This document shows, one piece after another, positions 24,626-36,600 of a stretch of DNA of 64,000 bases. Location of the stretch: NCBI GenBank assembly GCA_963920575.1, contig OY986971.1, positions 20,078,492 through 20,142,491 on the forward strand, written 5' to 3'. Position 1 is the first letter of the stretch, and each line of letters opens with the position of its first letter. The position numbers and the translations under genes were made by a program. Source of the DNA: Narthecium ossifragum (Eukaryota; Streptophyta; Magnoliopsida; Dioscoreales; Nartheciaceae). Below the pieces are notes generated by a model. It was not told the DNA's origin and searched no databases. It worked only from the letters and a program-made list of their open reading frames with translations.

Positions 24626-27600
24626 TGCATCGACGGATCTCGCCTGGTCACGGCTGGAGAAGGGTCGCCGATCAACGAGACGACCAGATCTGGAACTGGA
24701 TGGGGTTGGGAAGGGCGGAGGTGGAGTCCTCACTAGAGTGGGTTCGCCGGTGAAGAGCTCGGGAGATGCCGGGGAACTGGGAGAGATGATGTCCTTGATG
24801 AAGGGTCAGTGTCAGGTTCGCCGGTAAAGAGCTCGTGCGAGGGTGCATCGTATGAAACGGCCAAAATGGCATACGATGCACGAAATCAGCTGAAACTGCA
24901 TCGTGGGATGCATGCGTCGCGCGATGCGTTGTGTGAATCAAACGGTGGATTGGAGTTTCAGAGTGCATCACGCGATGCACCCTGCGAACCAAGCGGGGGA
25001 TTGGGGTATCAGGGTGCATCGCGCGATGCGATGCACCCTAATACACCCCAACCAAACAGCCCCTAAATGCCCTTTATGAAGTATACTTCATATTCAACTC
25101 ATAAAACAGAAAATAGCATGATAGAATAGCAAAGGAAACAATTGTTTTACTTCCTACCTTACAATAGATACCAACAGCTGAACCAAGCCTCTTCTTTGTA
25201 TTCTCCTTTACCCCACAAAAACCTCGGTGCTCTCTCTCCAAACTGCCGCCGGCTTCACCATCTTCATCAACAAGAGAAACTCCAGAGGATAAGGATGAGC
25301 ACCAAGAACGAAAGAGAGGTGGATATCAATACTTGGGTTCCTCTAGTAGGACCGCATCACATGCGTTTGTCCTATTGCCAACTTTCAACCCACTAATCCA
25401 ACAACCACTATAGCCAAACCCAACCACAATAATCTCTATCAATTAAAGCAAGGTGAAGATCACAATCATGATCGGTTTAATCAAAGATCAGTCAATTGCA
25501 TATGCCCATTAATCATTTTAAGTGATGTTGTCCTACTCTTGGCTGAAGAATAGTCTCTTCAGTTCTTAACAATAGGATCATGGGATGGTGTTGCCTTTGC
25601 TGGACTTGCCTTCACAATAACGATGAAAGGCCTGTTGAGCTAGCAAGTATGGCTTTATTTGATGAATATTAGTTCCGTATTGCTCCAGATCTTAGGTTTC
25701 ATGTCGAAACTCAGTAATGGCTTTAGCAGCATTCAGCGCACTGGGAAGCAACTGGTGAAATTTTTCAGGCATTCGTCTCGTCGATGCTACGAGATGGAGG
25801 TTTTGCAACCGGATTAAAGGATTTTTTAATCCATTATTTAGCTCTGGATTTTGATTTGTTGAAAATTTAGTAGAATGTGATCTTGAGCTGGCTTTATTTG
25901 ATAAATAATATTGTGGTTGGGTTTGGCTTTAGTGGTTGTTGGATTAGTGGGTTGAAAGTTGGCAATATAACAAACGCATGTGATGTGGTGCTACTAGAGG
26001 AACCCAAGTATTGATATCCTCCTCCTCTCTTTCGTTCTTTGTGCTCATCCTTATCCTTTGGAGTTTCTCTCGGGGATGAGGATGGTGAAGCCGGTGACAG
26101 TTGGGAGAGAGAGCTCTGAGGTTTCTGTGGGGCAACGAAGAATGGGAAGAAGAGGCTGAGTAAAACGCTTGTTTCGTTTGCTATTTTATCATGCTATTTT
26201 CTTTTTTATGAGTTGATTATGAAGTATACTTCATAAAGGGCATTAAGGTGAGTTTTTATAATGAATTTTATGAGATTTAGTTCGAGAAATCTCGCCGTAA
26301 CTTAAGCTTACTGTTGCTCTGTTTTGGCCGGAAATAAGGCTTGTTTTATGATGGATTTTGATCCATTTTGATGATGCTTTCTTTGGAAGCTTTGTAACAT
26401 ATTGTTTATAAGGTCATTTTCTACATGATTTCGGCTTTAATTTCAGAGAGAATGGTCTAGGCATGTCTAGGAATTGTTGGAGAGGTTGTTGTCCTATTCT
26501 TTAGGGAAAAACAGCTTCCTTGTATGATTTATGGTGAATTTGATTAGCTTATTTTATGGTTTTTTTTATCAAACTTTTGTATAGAAGCGTAGATCAGCTT
26601 GTTTGGTATGCCAATACGAGTTCAGTTTCATGAGTTTTGGCAAAGAAATGGCCGAGATATGAGTTTTGATATGTTGCTGCCCTTCCAGCATTGATAAACA
26701 GTAAAAGTCTAATTAGCTATGTTTCCTCCATGTTTGGATCATTAATGATTGAGTTTTTATGGACTTGTTTTACATTAGTTTGTAGATGATAGTCTCTGTT
26801 ATCCAGAAATGGGTTTTATCTCTTGAAAATCTGTCTAGATGTGTCTCATGTAATTGTTGGACCATTGCTAAGCTGATAAGGGCCGCGGTGCTACAGTAAC
26901 TTTTCCGGTCTTGTTATATCTTGTGGTGATAGCTGGATTTTGATTGGTTTTGGGCTAATATTTTGAGATAAGTGCTTGATGATGATAGGTTATTTAGTGT
27001 AAGCGCTTTATTATTGTCTTAACCGATTTTGGATTATATTATGTTAATCTAATTGGATTTTGACTGTTGAAGAAATTGATTGATTGATCGAGATGTGTGC
27101 TCTGAGCATCCTAGGGTATGTTTCTTTGCTGCGACATCACAAGGATGTTTACGATACTTGCCGAGGGATAATGAGAGTTTATGTGAATTTTCTGAGATCA
27201 TATCAAGTGTTATATGATTCTAGATAAATCCCTTAATTATGCTGCAATTTCATTATATTATTTCATTATTTTGTTAATTCTCACGCGCGGTTCCCGAAGT
27301 AGGTTTTGGGGATCGTGGCGTGGCAGTTCTATTGCCCGGCCATATGACCAAGAGGAGAGTTACAAGAAATTTGATTCGTTGGGTAAAATAATGACATTAC
27401 AAAGAGATTCATTTGCATATTGAAGTGGTTAAGCAAACTATTCAGTTCATCTGTTAGACAATCAAAGTATAAATATGGACTCGATCTCTTACAATTATAG
27501 ACTTGCTAATGAGTGTTCAGATCCTTGTTTTAAAAAAAATCGAATGTTCCCAACCATATGAAAAGTTGCTTCAGAAACATAAAATCAACATGGAAGTATT

Positions 27601-30600
27601 GACATACGACAAGTGTGTCATATTGTTGGATCATACATCAAGGTTCCTTTGAAACAACAGTAGGATTGTGATCCTTATTCCCATATTGACCTCAGTGGTT
27701 TTAAATAAGTAATTTTATCCCTCTATAAGACTTGAGGCAGCAAGCAAAAAGGAGCTCGATTTGTACGTCACCATGTGATCCTTTGGTATTTTGCCGCATA
27801 TGGTGCTATGCTCATTTGTTCTTCCTATTCTTTGATGCATCCTTCACCAGTTTGGGCAGGCAGATGTGTAAAATTGGTTTGTTGAGTTTTTCCACACTTG
27901 GCATTGTTCTTGAGCTTACCAGCGTCTGTGTGAAGCAAAAGAGGTGTACATTCTCTTAATTTATGGAGCTTGTAGCCATGAAAAAACATTTGTAGGACAT
28001 TCTTTGTTATAAGTTATAACCTCATCTTAGGATGAGTTCTTGGTTCTGTAGCTAGTCACATGTAAAGTTTCGAACTTTTCTGTACATCATTCCGTATGAC
28101 TGGAAATTTTCTCTATCACTGTGTATTTTCATGCTAAGTTTCTAAAAGCTCATGTGATTTTATGAATATGTTATTTGTCGATGTGCTAGTAAGTTTCCTC
28201 TTTGAAAATGTTTTTTCCCCCTTTTGATAGCTGTAACAGGACTTCACTGTTTGGTTCCTATTGTGTAAGCCCATGAATTGATATGTAGCTTTTGTTAAAT
28301 TCTGTCTGCTGTTGATGGGAAACTGATGCTTCTAACGAACTTTAATGATGTTTCTAGTTTGAGTGTTTTTCCTTGTAAGATTTGAAGTGGTAGCTTTCTT
28401 ATTTCAGTCCCCTGTTGATTGGAAACCGATGCTTTTTTTGAAGTGGTAACTTTCTTATTTCAGTCTCCTATTGATGGGAAACCAATGCTTTTAACTCCTG
28501 AAGAATCGATCCAAATCCAAGTACGTATCTCTTCCTTTCCAGGAGGTAGTAGGATCATACTCCATGTTACAGTGATACGCTCAATGGTCTCATTCTTGAA
28601 AGTTCAGCTTTTAATATGTTCATGTTCTAGATTGTCTAAATCTTCACATTGTTTCTTGACACAGACAAAGATATGTATTCAGATGGTAGTCTCATTGATA
28701 GGAAAGTTCTGTTGCTTTGAAAAAGATCCACCATGCTAGGAAATGCAAACTTTCAGATTTATAGACCAGTGGAGAAGCTAGCTTCTTATATTCATCAAAG
28801 ATTCAAAGACAACTTTGAAGTAGACTATTATCGTTAATTTGGAGACCAAAAGCCAAACAGTGTTTAAAAAGGGAACTATTAGGTGACTGAAACATATGTG
28901 TTGCTACTTGGCTCAATTACTTTCATCATGATTAATGAGTAGAATACTCGGTTGGATGTTACTGCTGCATTGGTCACTGACTTTGCAAGTTATCTAGCAC
29001 ACAGCTGATCCTGCGCTGTGTATTTTGTGACACTAGCTGTTACAAACCTATCTGTAGATATGCAAAGCAAATTGGAAGTTTTTAAGGGCTGGCTGTATCG
29101 GATGAGTTATTGGTCGTTACAAAAGAAAATTTTTGAATGGACAAGTGTTTCGGCATTTAAAAAAAGGGGTTATTTACATATTAGTCCCTCAAATCTTTCC
29201 TAATAACACATTAGTCCCTAGAATCCTGAAAATTACAAAACGGTCCCTAAAATCTACTGAATGACCTCAACATCCAACTCCATCTAGTTAAAAGACTTAA
29301 CTATGGTTAAATTCTAACCATAACACATGAAATGACGAAAATGCCCCTTTGACCAAAAAGAAGTCTTGTGTCGTCTCTTCCTTGACTTGTTGACTTGTTA
29401 GAGAGAGATTGGGAGAGAGGGAATGGGAAGAGAGAGAAGCAAAGAGAGGGTTAGAGAGAGGGAGAAGAAGAAGACAGAACGAGAGAGAGGGAGAGGAAGA
29501 GATAGAGGGTTAGAGAGAGGAAGAGAGAGAAAGGGAGGGGAGAGGAAGAGGGAGAACGAGAGGTTAGAGAGAGGGGGAGAAGAAGAGAGAGGCTAGAGGG
29601 AGAGAGAGGTTGGAGAGAGAACAAGAGAGGGAGAGGGTTAGGGAGAGGAAGAGAGAGAAACAGATTTGGAGAGAGAGGAAGAGGGAAATGGAGGTAGGAG
29701 GTTAGGGAGGGAGGGGGGGAGAGAGGTTGGCTCGGTATTGGTGATAGTGATGATGTGACAGCCATGTTAGGTCCCACGTCATCACAAGGGGAGAGGGGGT
29801 GGGGTTGTTTAATTTAGTAAATTTATCTTTGGTCTTCTGCAATCGTTAGAAATATTTCGTGAATGTTCCCTATAATTTAACCACATGGCCGGTTATGAGG
29901 TCCATTGGTAGTATTGAGGGATTATCTTGTAATTGTCAGGATGTTTGGGACTAATGTGTTATCAGAAAAGATTTAAGGAACTAATATGTAGATAACCCTA
30001 AAATAAATCTCTTAAAGTTGACTAGAAACTTTCTTGCCATAATCCACTTGCGTGTAATGTGGCTTATATCTTGGAAATAAAGAGAATGATAACTATTAGG
30101 TCTTGGTTCTAAGTTTTGATTTATAAGTTAACTTAAAAGCAAGGATTGCCAAGCCGGCTCTTGCTGCTGGCAACGGCGGTTCCGTTCCGATTTGCCGGCG
30201 GCACCGATAGGGTCGAGAGAGGGGCGATTGCGGTCAAGAGAGAGAGACAGAATATGGAGGCCGGCACGACACTTGCCGTGTTCCGTTCCGATTTGCCGGC
30301 GACACCGATAGGTCGAGAGGGAGAGAGAGAGGGGCAATTGCGGTCGAGAGACAGACGGGATATAAAATTAGGGTTTCGTTACTCAAAACTGTTTAAGTAA
30401 TGGGTTTGGACCCGAAAACCGTTATGTATAACACATAGGACCCGTCATCTCTAATATGTTGGGCCCTAAGCTAAGCCCGACACCCCCTTAGCTTTCGCTG
30501 CCGCCGCCTCTGATTGAGTCGATTTAATAGAGTACTTGATTTAAGGCCACGTTTGGTTGCCACAGAAGCTTGAATGGGAATGGGAATAGAAATGAGAACG

Positions 30601-33600
30601 AGCAGCAGAGGGACGGGAGCAGAAATGTTATTGTGGTCCTTTGGTATGTTCAAGAAATAGTTTGGGAATGTTGTTTGCAAGTGTTTGGTATATAATTGAA
30701 TGTGGGAAAAGGAATGAGAATATGAACTAAAAGACCAAAATGCCCTTTCTCTAATAACATAGATTCACACAAACATTCAGATGAAATATAGCATCCTTTT
30801 CATGCATATGTTTCCTTTTTTTTGTTTTTGGTGAAAGACTTGAGATTAGACCATTTAAAAATCTCGCTAGCAAGCTCGGCCCATTATTTAAGCCATAATC
30901 AAAGTGGTCCAAAGTTTAATGAATTATAGGTGACATATTTAGGTAAAACATAAATCAAAATAAGCTAAGGATGCTTAACAGCCATTGACGAGCTCTCTCC
31001 AACATAATAATAGATCAACATATTCCCATTCCCAATAGTTTTGAGATAAAGCATCCAAAACAACCAATAGCTTCTGACGTAAAATATTCAAACCAATCAA
31101 TAGTTTCTGAAATAAAGAAGTTGCTAAGTGAAGGGTAGAAATGTCAATTGAATAAACATGAGCATTCCACAAAAGGGGGAATGCGGGGTTCCCATGTTAT
31201 ACATGGGAATCCAAAGTTCCTTCAAACAGGGGAACTCTTGTTTTCGTTCCCAAATCCATTTGCCCCGAACACTCGAATTTTCGCGTTTAACAGAATTCCC
31301 ATTCCGGTTCCCAAATGTAAAAGGCAACCAAACATGGCCTAAGAGTTTTACGTAGTTTGTTAGGAACACTAAGACCATGTTTGGTTACCTTTGCATTCGG
31401 GAATGGGAATGGAAATTCCGCATGATGTGAAATTTGGATTGTTTGGTTGGCAAATGGACTTGGGAATGGGAATGAGAGGGAATTCTCGATTCTCAAGTTG
31501 GAGATGGAAATCCTATGTCCCCTTCGCTGAAATTTATTGAAATATCATTTTTACCCTTCATTAACAATAACACCATTTGATTGGATTAATCCTAACCATT
31601 GAAATGTTATTTTTACCCATCACTAACGTTAACCACCATTTTGTTCAAATTTATCTATGTTTTAACTAATATGTTTATGAATCTATGCTATTAGAGAAAA
31701 TGGTATTTTGATCTTTTAATTCATTTTCTGATTCCAATTCCCACGTTCATTATATACACCAAGCACTTGCAAACAATATTCCCATTTTAGATCCTGGACA
31801 TACCAAACAACCACAGATCTGTTCCGGTCCCATTTCCGTTTCTGTTCCCGTTCCTGTTTCCATTCCACTCTCGTTCCAGTTCACATGGTAACCAAATGCA
31901 GCCTAAGGTTAAAAAGAACTTGTTACTTCATAATAGAAGAGAAAAGGTGCAAATGTAAAGTTCCATGGTTAGCTAGTGAGCATCATTTTGTGGGCTATGA
32001 TTATATTCACAATTCCCAGAGGAATTAGATTCAGTTAAATTGTAACTGGAATTCATGAGATATCACTTAATTAAAAAAAGGGGAAGGGGGTGTCAACACC
32101 ATAAACCGATCTTATCATGTTAATGAAACTCTAAGTATTAGATTTGGGATGATAACACCAAAATACAGTATAAAAGACATAACTACCCATGTTTTCTCTC
32201 ACCTCTCCTCTCTCCAACCCGATGGAGACCCACCGGTGTTGGGTCTCCACCGGCGTCCACCTTCCCGCTACTGTGTCCACCACCCACCCTCTACTCCCCC
32301 GATTCCATCTCCAGCCATCACGAACACCTTCCCTTCTCCAATCCGCACACGCATCTCCTCCCCTTGACCATCTTCGGTGCCCCTCCTCCCTCGCCGCCAC
32401 CGTTGCACTNNNNNNNNNNNNNNNNNNNNNNNNNNNNNNNNNNNNNNNNNNNNNNNNNNNNNNNNNNNNNNNNNNNNNNNNNNNNNNNNNNNNNNNNNNN
32501 NNNNNNNNNNNNNNNNNNNNNNNNNNNNNNNNNNNNNNNNNNNNNNNNNNNNNNNNNNNNNNNNNNNNNNNNNNNNNNNNNNNNNNNNNNNNNNNNNNNN
32601 NNNNNNNNNTCCCATGGCTTGGTGTGCCGCACCGCGCCATGGCCTATGCCGTGGCTCTTGTCAACTCCGGCTGACGCGCACCATGGCCCATGTCATGGAC
32701 TCCAGCCCGTGACACGCGGTCACCAGCGACGCCAGCTACTGCAGCTCCGATCAGTAGAAGACCATGGCGATCTCTTCCTCACCCAAGTCTCGATCGCGAC
32801 TGTCCCCATGCCGGACCATCATCTCCAGAATCTCGACCTCGTCCTCGCCACGATGCCGTCGATACCTTGCCGGCTTCATCGCCAGACTCTACCTTAGCAC
32901 CACAAACCGATCTTTTTTCTTTTCTCTTTTACATTTTAACTGCAATCGGTGAATCGATGGCTGAGGATCACCGGAACTGGTTCAACGGCCGTCGTTGAAA
33001 CACCCTAAATATCATATTTCCACCCAATAATGTTAACAATATTTTATTCGTCCCTTACTTTCTAAGCGTTTTAAAAAAAATTTCATGCCATCCGATTAAC
33101 AATTTTGATCCCGCCGCCTCTGCTGCATGCCGGAAGATCCGATCCGTTGGATCACCTCCTAAGACCTTCACGAACTCTCCTGCGAAGGTCCTGGCCTTCG
33201 TCGACCCCTCATCGCTGATGAACTATTTTGGCAAGTTCTCAGTCACTGGATCTACCCTTCCCTCTTCTCCAAACCAACTTGAATCCAATCTGAGTTGACT
33301 CAGTCAATTTTTTTTTCTCTTTTACATTTTAACTACAATCAGTGAATCTACGGCTGAGTATCACCGAAACTGGCTCAATGGCGAAACGGAGCCGTTGTTG
33401 AAACACCCTAAATATCATATTTCCACCCAATAATGTTAACAATATTTTATTCATCCGTTACTTTCTGGCATGAATCTAGAGGACTGCAGGGCGAGGTGTT
33501 TGAGCAATTGCTCTTGCACGGCGTACTCAACCGCCGATGTGCGGAATGGGGGGGAGCGGGTGCATTATAATTTGGACGTTGGAGCTCACCAACCTCCGTA

Positions 33601-36600
33601 TGTACGACACTGGCTGAGATCTTTACGTCCGGCTGGCCACAGCCGATCCACCCCAAGGAACCGGTGAATTGACGGCTGAAGATCGCCGGAAGTGGTTCAA
33701 TGGTGAAACGGAGTCGTCGGCGGACGGCGATGGAACAGGATGGCTCGCAGAGCCCTAGGGATTCGATTCATTGGGGTAGATCGACAGATCAGTTGCCAGA
33801 AGCATTGTATCCAAAGTGATGGCGGTGGTGGGTTTTGAAGGAGAGGAGACGGCAGCCTTTGGCCGGCAGATTAGGAGATTTCGTCGTCAGAGAAGGAGGA
33901 GAGGGGGTAGCCGGTGGCGGAGGAAGCTTTACGGGGCTGGAGGAGATGCTTCCACGGTGAGGCGGCGCAGTCTAAGGCGGCGGCAGTCGTGGGGGTGGAC
34001 GTTGGAGTCGGCGAAGATGAAATTGAAGGCGAGGGAGGTTGAAGGAGAGCCTGGGCAGCGAGCTAGGGTGGTGCAACGAGGCCTGTGGTGAGATTCTGGC
34101 GAGGGGTTGATCGTGGGGATGGAATCTAAATCAGCCTCGCGTATACAACTGGCTAAATCATCCAATAATGGGTTAACGTGGTCATAAGGGCAAAAGCGTC
34201 ATAAAAAAAACAAAACAAACCAAAAATGACCGTTAATGATGTAAATGCCTTAAAACACATGAAATATGTGTACAGGTTAATAAGTTCCATTAATTTGGTG
34301 TTATCACCAATTAACTATAAAAAAAAACAGGACAGAATATCCTTAATTTATTTTCTCGATAGGACATGGTTTACTCTCTTTCGAGTTTTGACGCCCCAAA
34401 AGATTCTAAAATAAACTCTTAGATTAATACAGTTAGAAACCATAGTTAGCTAGAATTCGGTCTCTTAAACACACCAAGATCTTTAAGATTCAACACAACT
34501 TAAGAGGTGATAAACATGTTGTAGTGTGTCAGTTACGGTACATCTTAATGTAATACGTTTTGTAGATTTGAATTGAAATTTCCTCGATCATCTTGCATCA
34601 AGAATTGAGATCCTCACCGCGTGATTTTTTTTTTCATTTCTGCAGTGAGCATTTATCTTGCAGTATTCTGTGCCCTGGGAAAATATCCATGTTTCACTTA
34701 GGATGCTTACATGTGATATGTCTATAAAGGAGTAGTGTTTGATGCTGGTTAAAGGATTTCATTTGATCCTTCTCAATGTTAATTTTTTGTGTGCTTTTTT
34801 GTTGAGGAGCCTTATTGATTCTAATATATAGTTGGAGTTCTGTATTTATGTTTACTGCACATTACCTTTCTTTTGCCAACAACCTGTGCAGAATAAAATC
34901 GGCGCTGATATAATCATGGCCCTTGATGATGTTGTAAGAACCACCATTACTGGTCCTCGAATTGAAGAGGCTATGTATCGTACTCTTCGCTGGATTGACA
35001 GATGTATAGCTGGTATGATACAATGGCATGAATGCTTAATTATTGTTCCATGTGCGCTATTCGCATTCTCTTCTTTCTTTCTTTTCCCCTCTTCATCAAG
35101 GACCCTACTGAATCTACTGGTGCACTTTGTTTCTTTAAGATAGGATGATTAAATATTTTTTGACTTGTACTGGTACACTACCTTCCTCGGTTTACTATCC
35201 ACACAAAAGACCATGCAAATGTGGGGATATCATTTCTGCTTTACTATAATATCTTATGCTGATGTCTCTTTATTTCCAGTGGGTATAAAGCTTCTTTATG
35301 CACCATCACTCATTCATTTACAATCTGCTGAATCCATTTCCTTTTGTTCCTGATTATATGGCTAGTTCTTCTGTGTAAGCTGAGCATTTTATTGGTAGAT
35401 GAATGTTGAGAAGTGTTGCTTTCACATTTACTGTTGTGAATCTTAGTTGGGCTGTTTGTTTATGGAAGGGCAGCTCATCAGAAACCTGAAGTTCAAAACT
35501 TATTCGGTATTGTACAAGGAGGATTAGACCCTGTTCTCAGGTGAAATTCAATACTCATGATTTTGTGTCTTGAATTTGCATTACAAAAAGGAGCATTGAG
35601 AACTTATATTAGCTCCTTTTAATATACATCATCCATCGCAAACTTACATTAGTTGGTGACTAACTCATTTCCTATGTATCATCCCAGAGAGATATGCGTA
35701 CGTGGCCTGGTTGATCGCAATTTACCAGGGTATGCTTGATGGTTCCATCACAGCTGCTGACAATATTGTCATTTGTTACATTTACTTTGAAATTAATATT
35801 TGGACATATGATTCTTGTTATGTGATTAGGCTTTTTGACATCCTTAATACATGCAGTTTCATAATGTAGGTTGAATATGGAGAACCTGAACATTTCGTTG
35901 TTTACACTTAACCCATGAGCTTATCATCTAGCAGAAGCTTTCTTGTTTTGCAATATATATGATCTTCTAACTCATAGTCCCCCGCTGATTTACTTATTTC
36001 CGATAACTAGAGTGCCAAAAGAGCGCCATCTAGCAGCATTTTAATACAGGAAACACATTCTTGTGGACCAATTAATACACACTATTGAGTAGGTAGTTCC
36101 ATGTCTCATTCCCTAAGTGGGTGTACTATATCTCCTAGGAACACATGCTGTCCCATCCTTAAAATTTGCCCAAACTCTATCTTCTGGCTGGTGTACAAAC
36201 ATGGCAAGTTTAGGTGTCTTAAACCTGATGGAAGGTGACGGGACATTTTTATGAATTGTGTAGGGAAGTGGGGCAATTTTTGCAAATAGTCGGATTTCAG
36301 GGGTAATTCTGTAAATATGAAGTCTTCGAGGGATATATTTGTAATTCACCCTATAATATAATATAGGCCATCCATCACTCCTCCCTTCATCCAAACCCTA
36401 GGGCTTTTCAAACCCTAACTCTAGCCGTCCCTATCTCTCCCCTCCTTCACCCTTGGCCGGCCTTCTCTCTCCTTGGGCTGCCACTTTTCTCTCTCTCTTG
36501 GTCTTCGGCGATCTCCAGTGGCTACGAGCTCTCCATCTGCTTCTTCCATCATAGGGAAGAATAAGACGAAGTCCCCGGTGTCTCTACCAACCGTCAATTG

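Larger units (their letters stand above)
16958..25063. mobile_element. Harbinger-like element (TSD TAA) hosting a pararetrovirus
   Basis: The left end CGGTGAGTTTGGTTGCG and the right end CCCAACCAAACAGCCCC are imperfect inverted repeats (12 of 17 match), each next to TAA (16955-16957 and 25064-25066). The opposite arm of the foldback element shows the uninterrupted site (TTAATGCCC) near 26240-26250, which confirms the insertion. Subterminal GATGCATGCATCG and GCATCGCGCGATGC words occur near both ends. The element's own sequence is only ~304 bp on the left and ~585 bp on the right; the rest is the viral insert. No transposase is present. Confidence 0.75.
15858..27325. mobile_element. Giant foldback or palindromic LTR-like element, TSD GTTCT
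   Basis: The left end TGTACGCCCCCGATCC and the right end GGATCGTGGCGTGGCA are inverted copies, flanked by identical GTTCT (15853-15857 and 27326-27330). The two arms (15858-16957 continuing at 25064-~25466; and ~25873-27325) are reverse complements of each other over ~1.45 kb at roughly 80-85% identity by eye, separated by a ~0.4-kb spacer. Removing the later insertion at 16958-25063 leaves ~3.36 kb. TG..CA ends with a 5-bp duplication are the mark of LTR-type integration, but no LTR retrotransposon body is present. It could be a solo LTR whose whole length is palindromic, or a foldback derivative. It occupies most of TGT intron 4. Confidence 0.85.
32089..34308. mobile_element. TIR-bounded element with captured host-gene DNA (Pack-type)
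   Basis: The left GGTGTCAACACC and right GGTGTTATCACC are inverted copies, and related GATAACACCAAAA occurs at ~32150. The interior is GC-rich, unlike the intron around it, and contains an S-locus receptor kinase fragment and a segment repeated two to three times (see separate entries). No transposase is seen, but 200 bp are unknown. No clear target duplication was found, so the exact ends are uncertain. Confidence 0.6.

Noticed and set aside
15858..27325. Ordinary full-length LTR retrotransposon with two LTRs
   Set aside because: The terminal repeats are inverted, not direct, and no gag, protease or RT belonging to it lies between them; the RT there is caulimovirid and inside a later insertion.
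29451..29777. 108-codon S/L/P-rich reverse frame
   Set aside because: Antisense of the GAGAGA tract in a MITE; no biological signal.
32131..32897. Several open frames crossing the N run
   Set aside because: They contain 60 or more unknown codons; meaningless as proteins.
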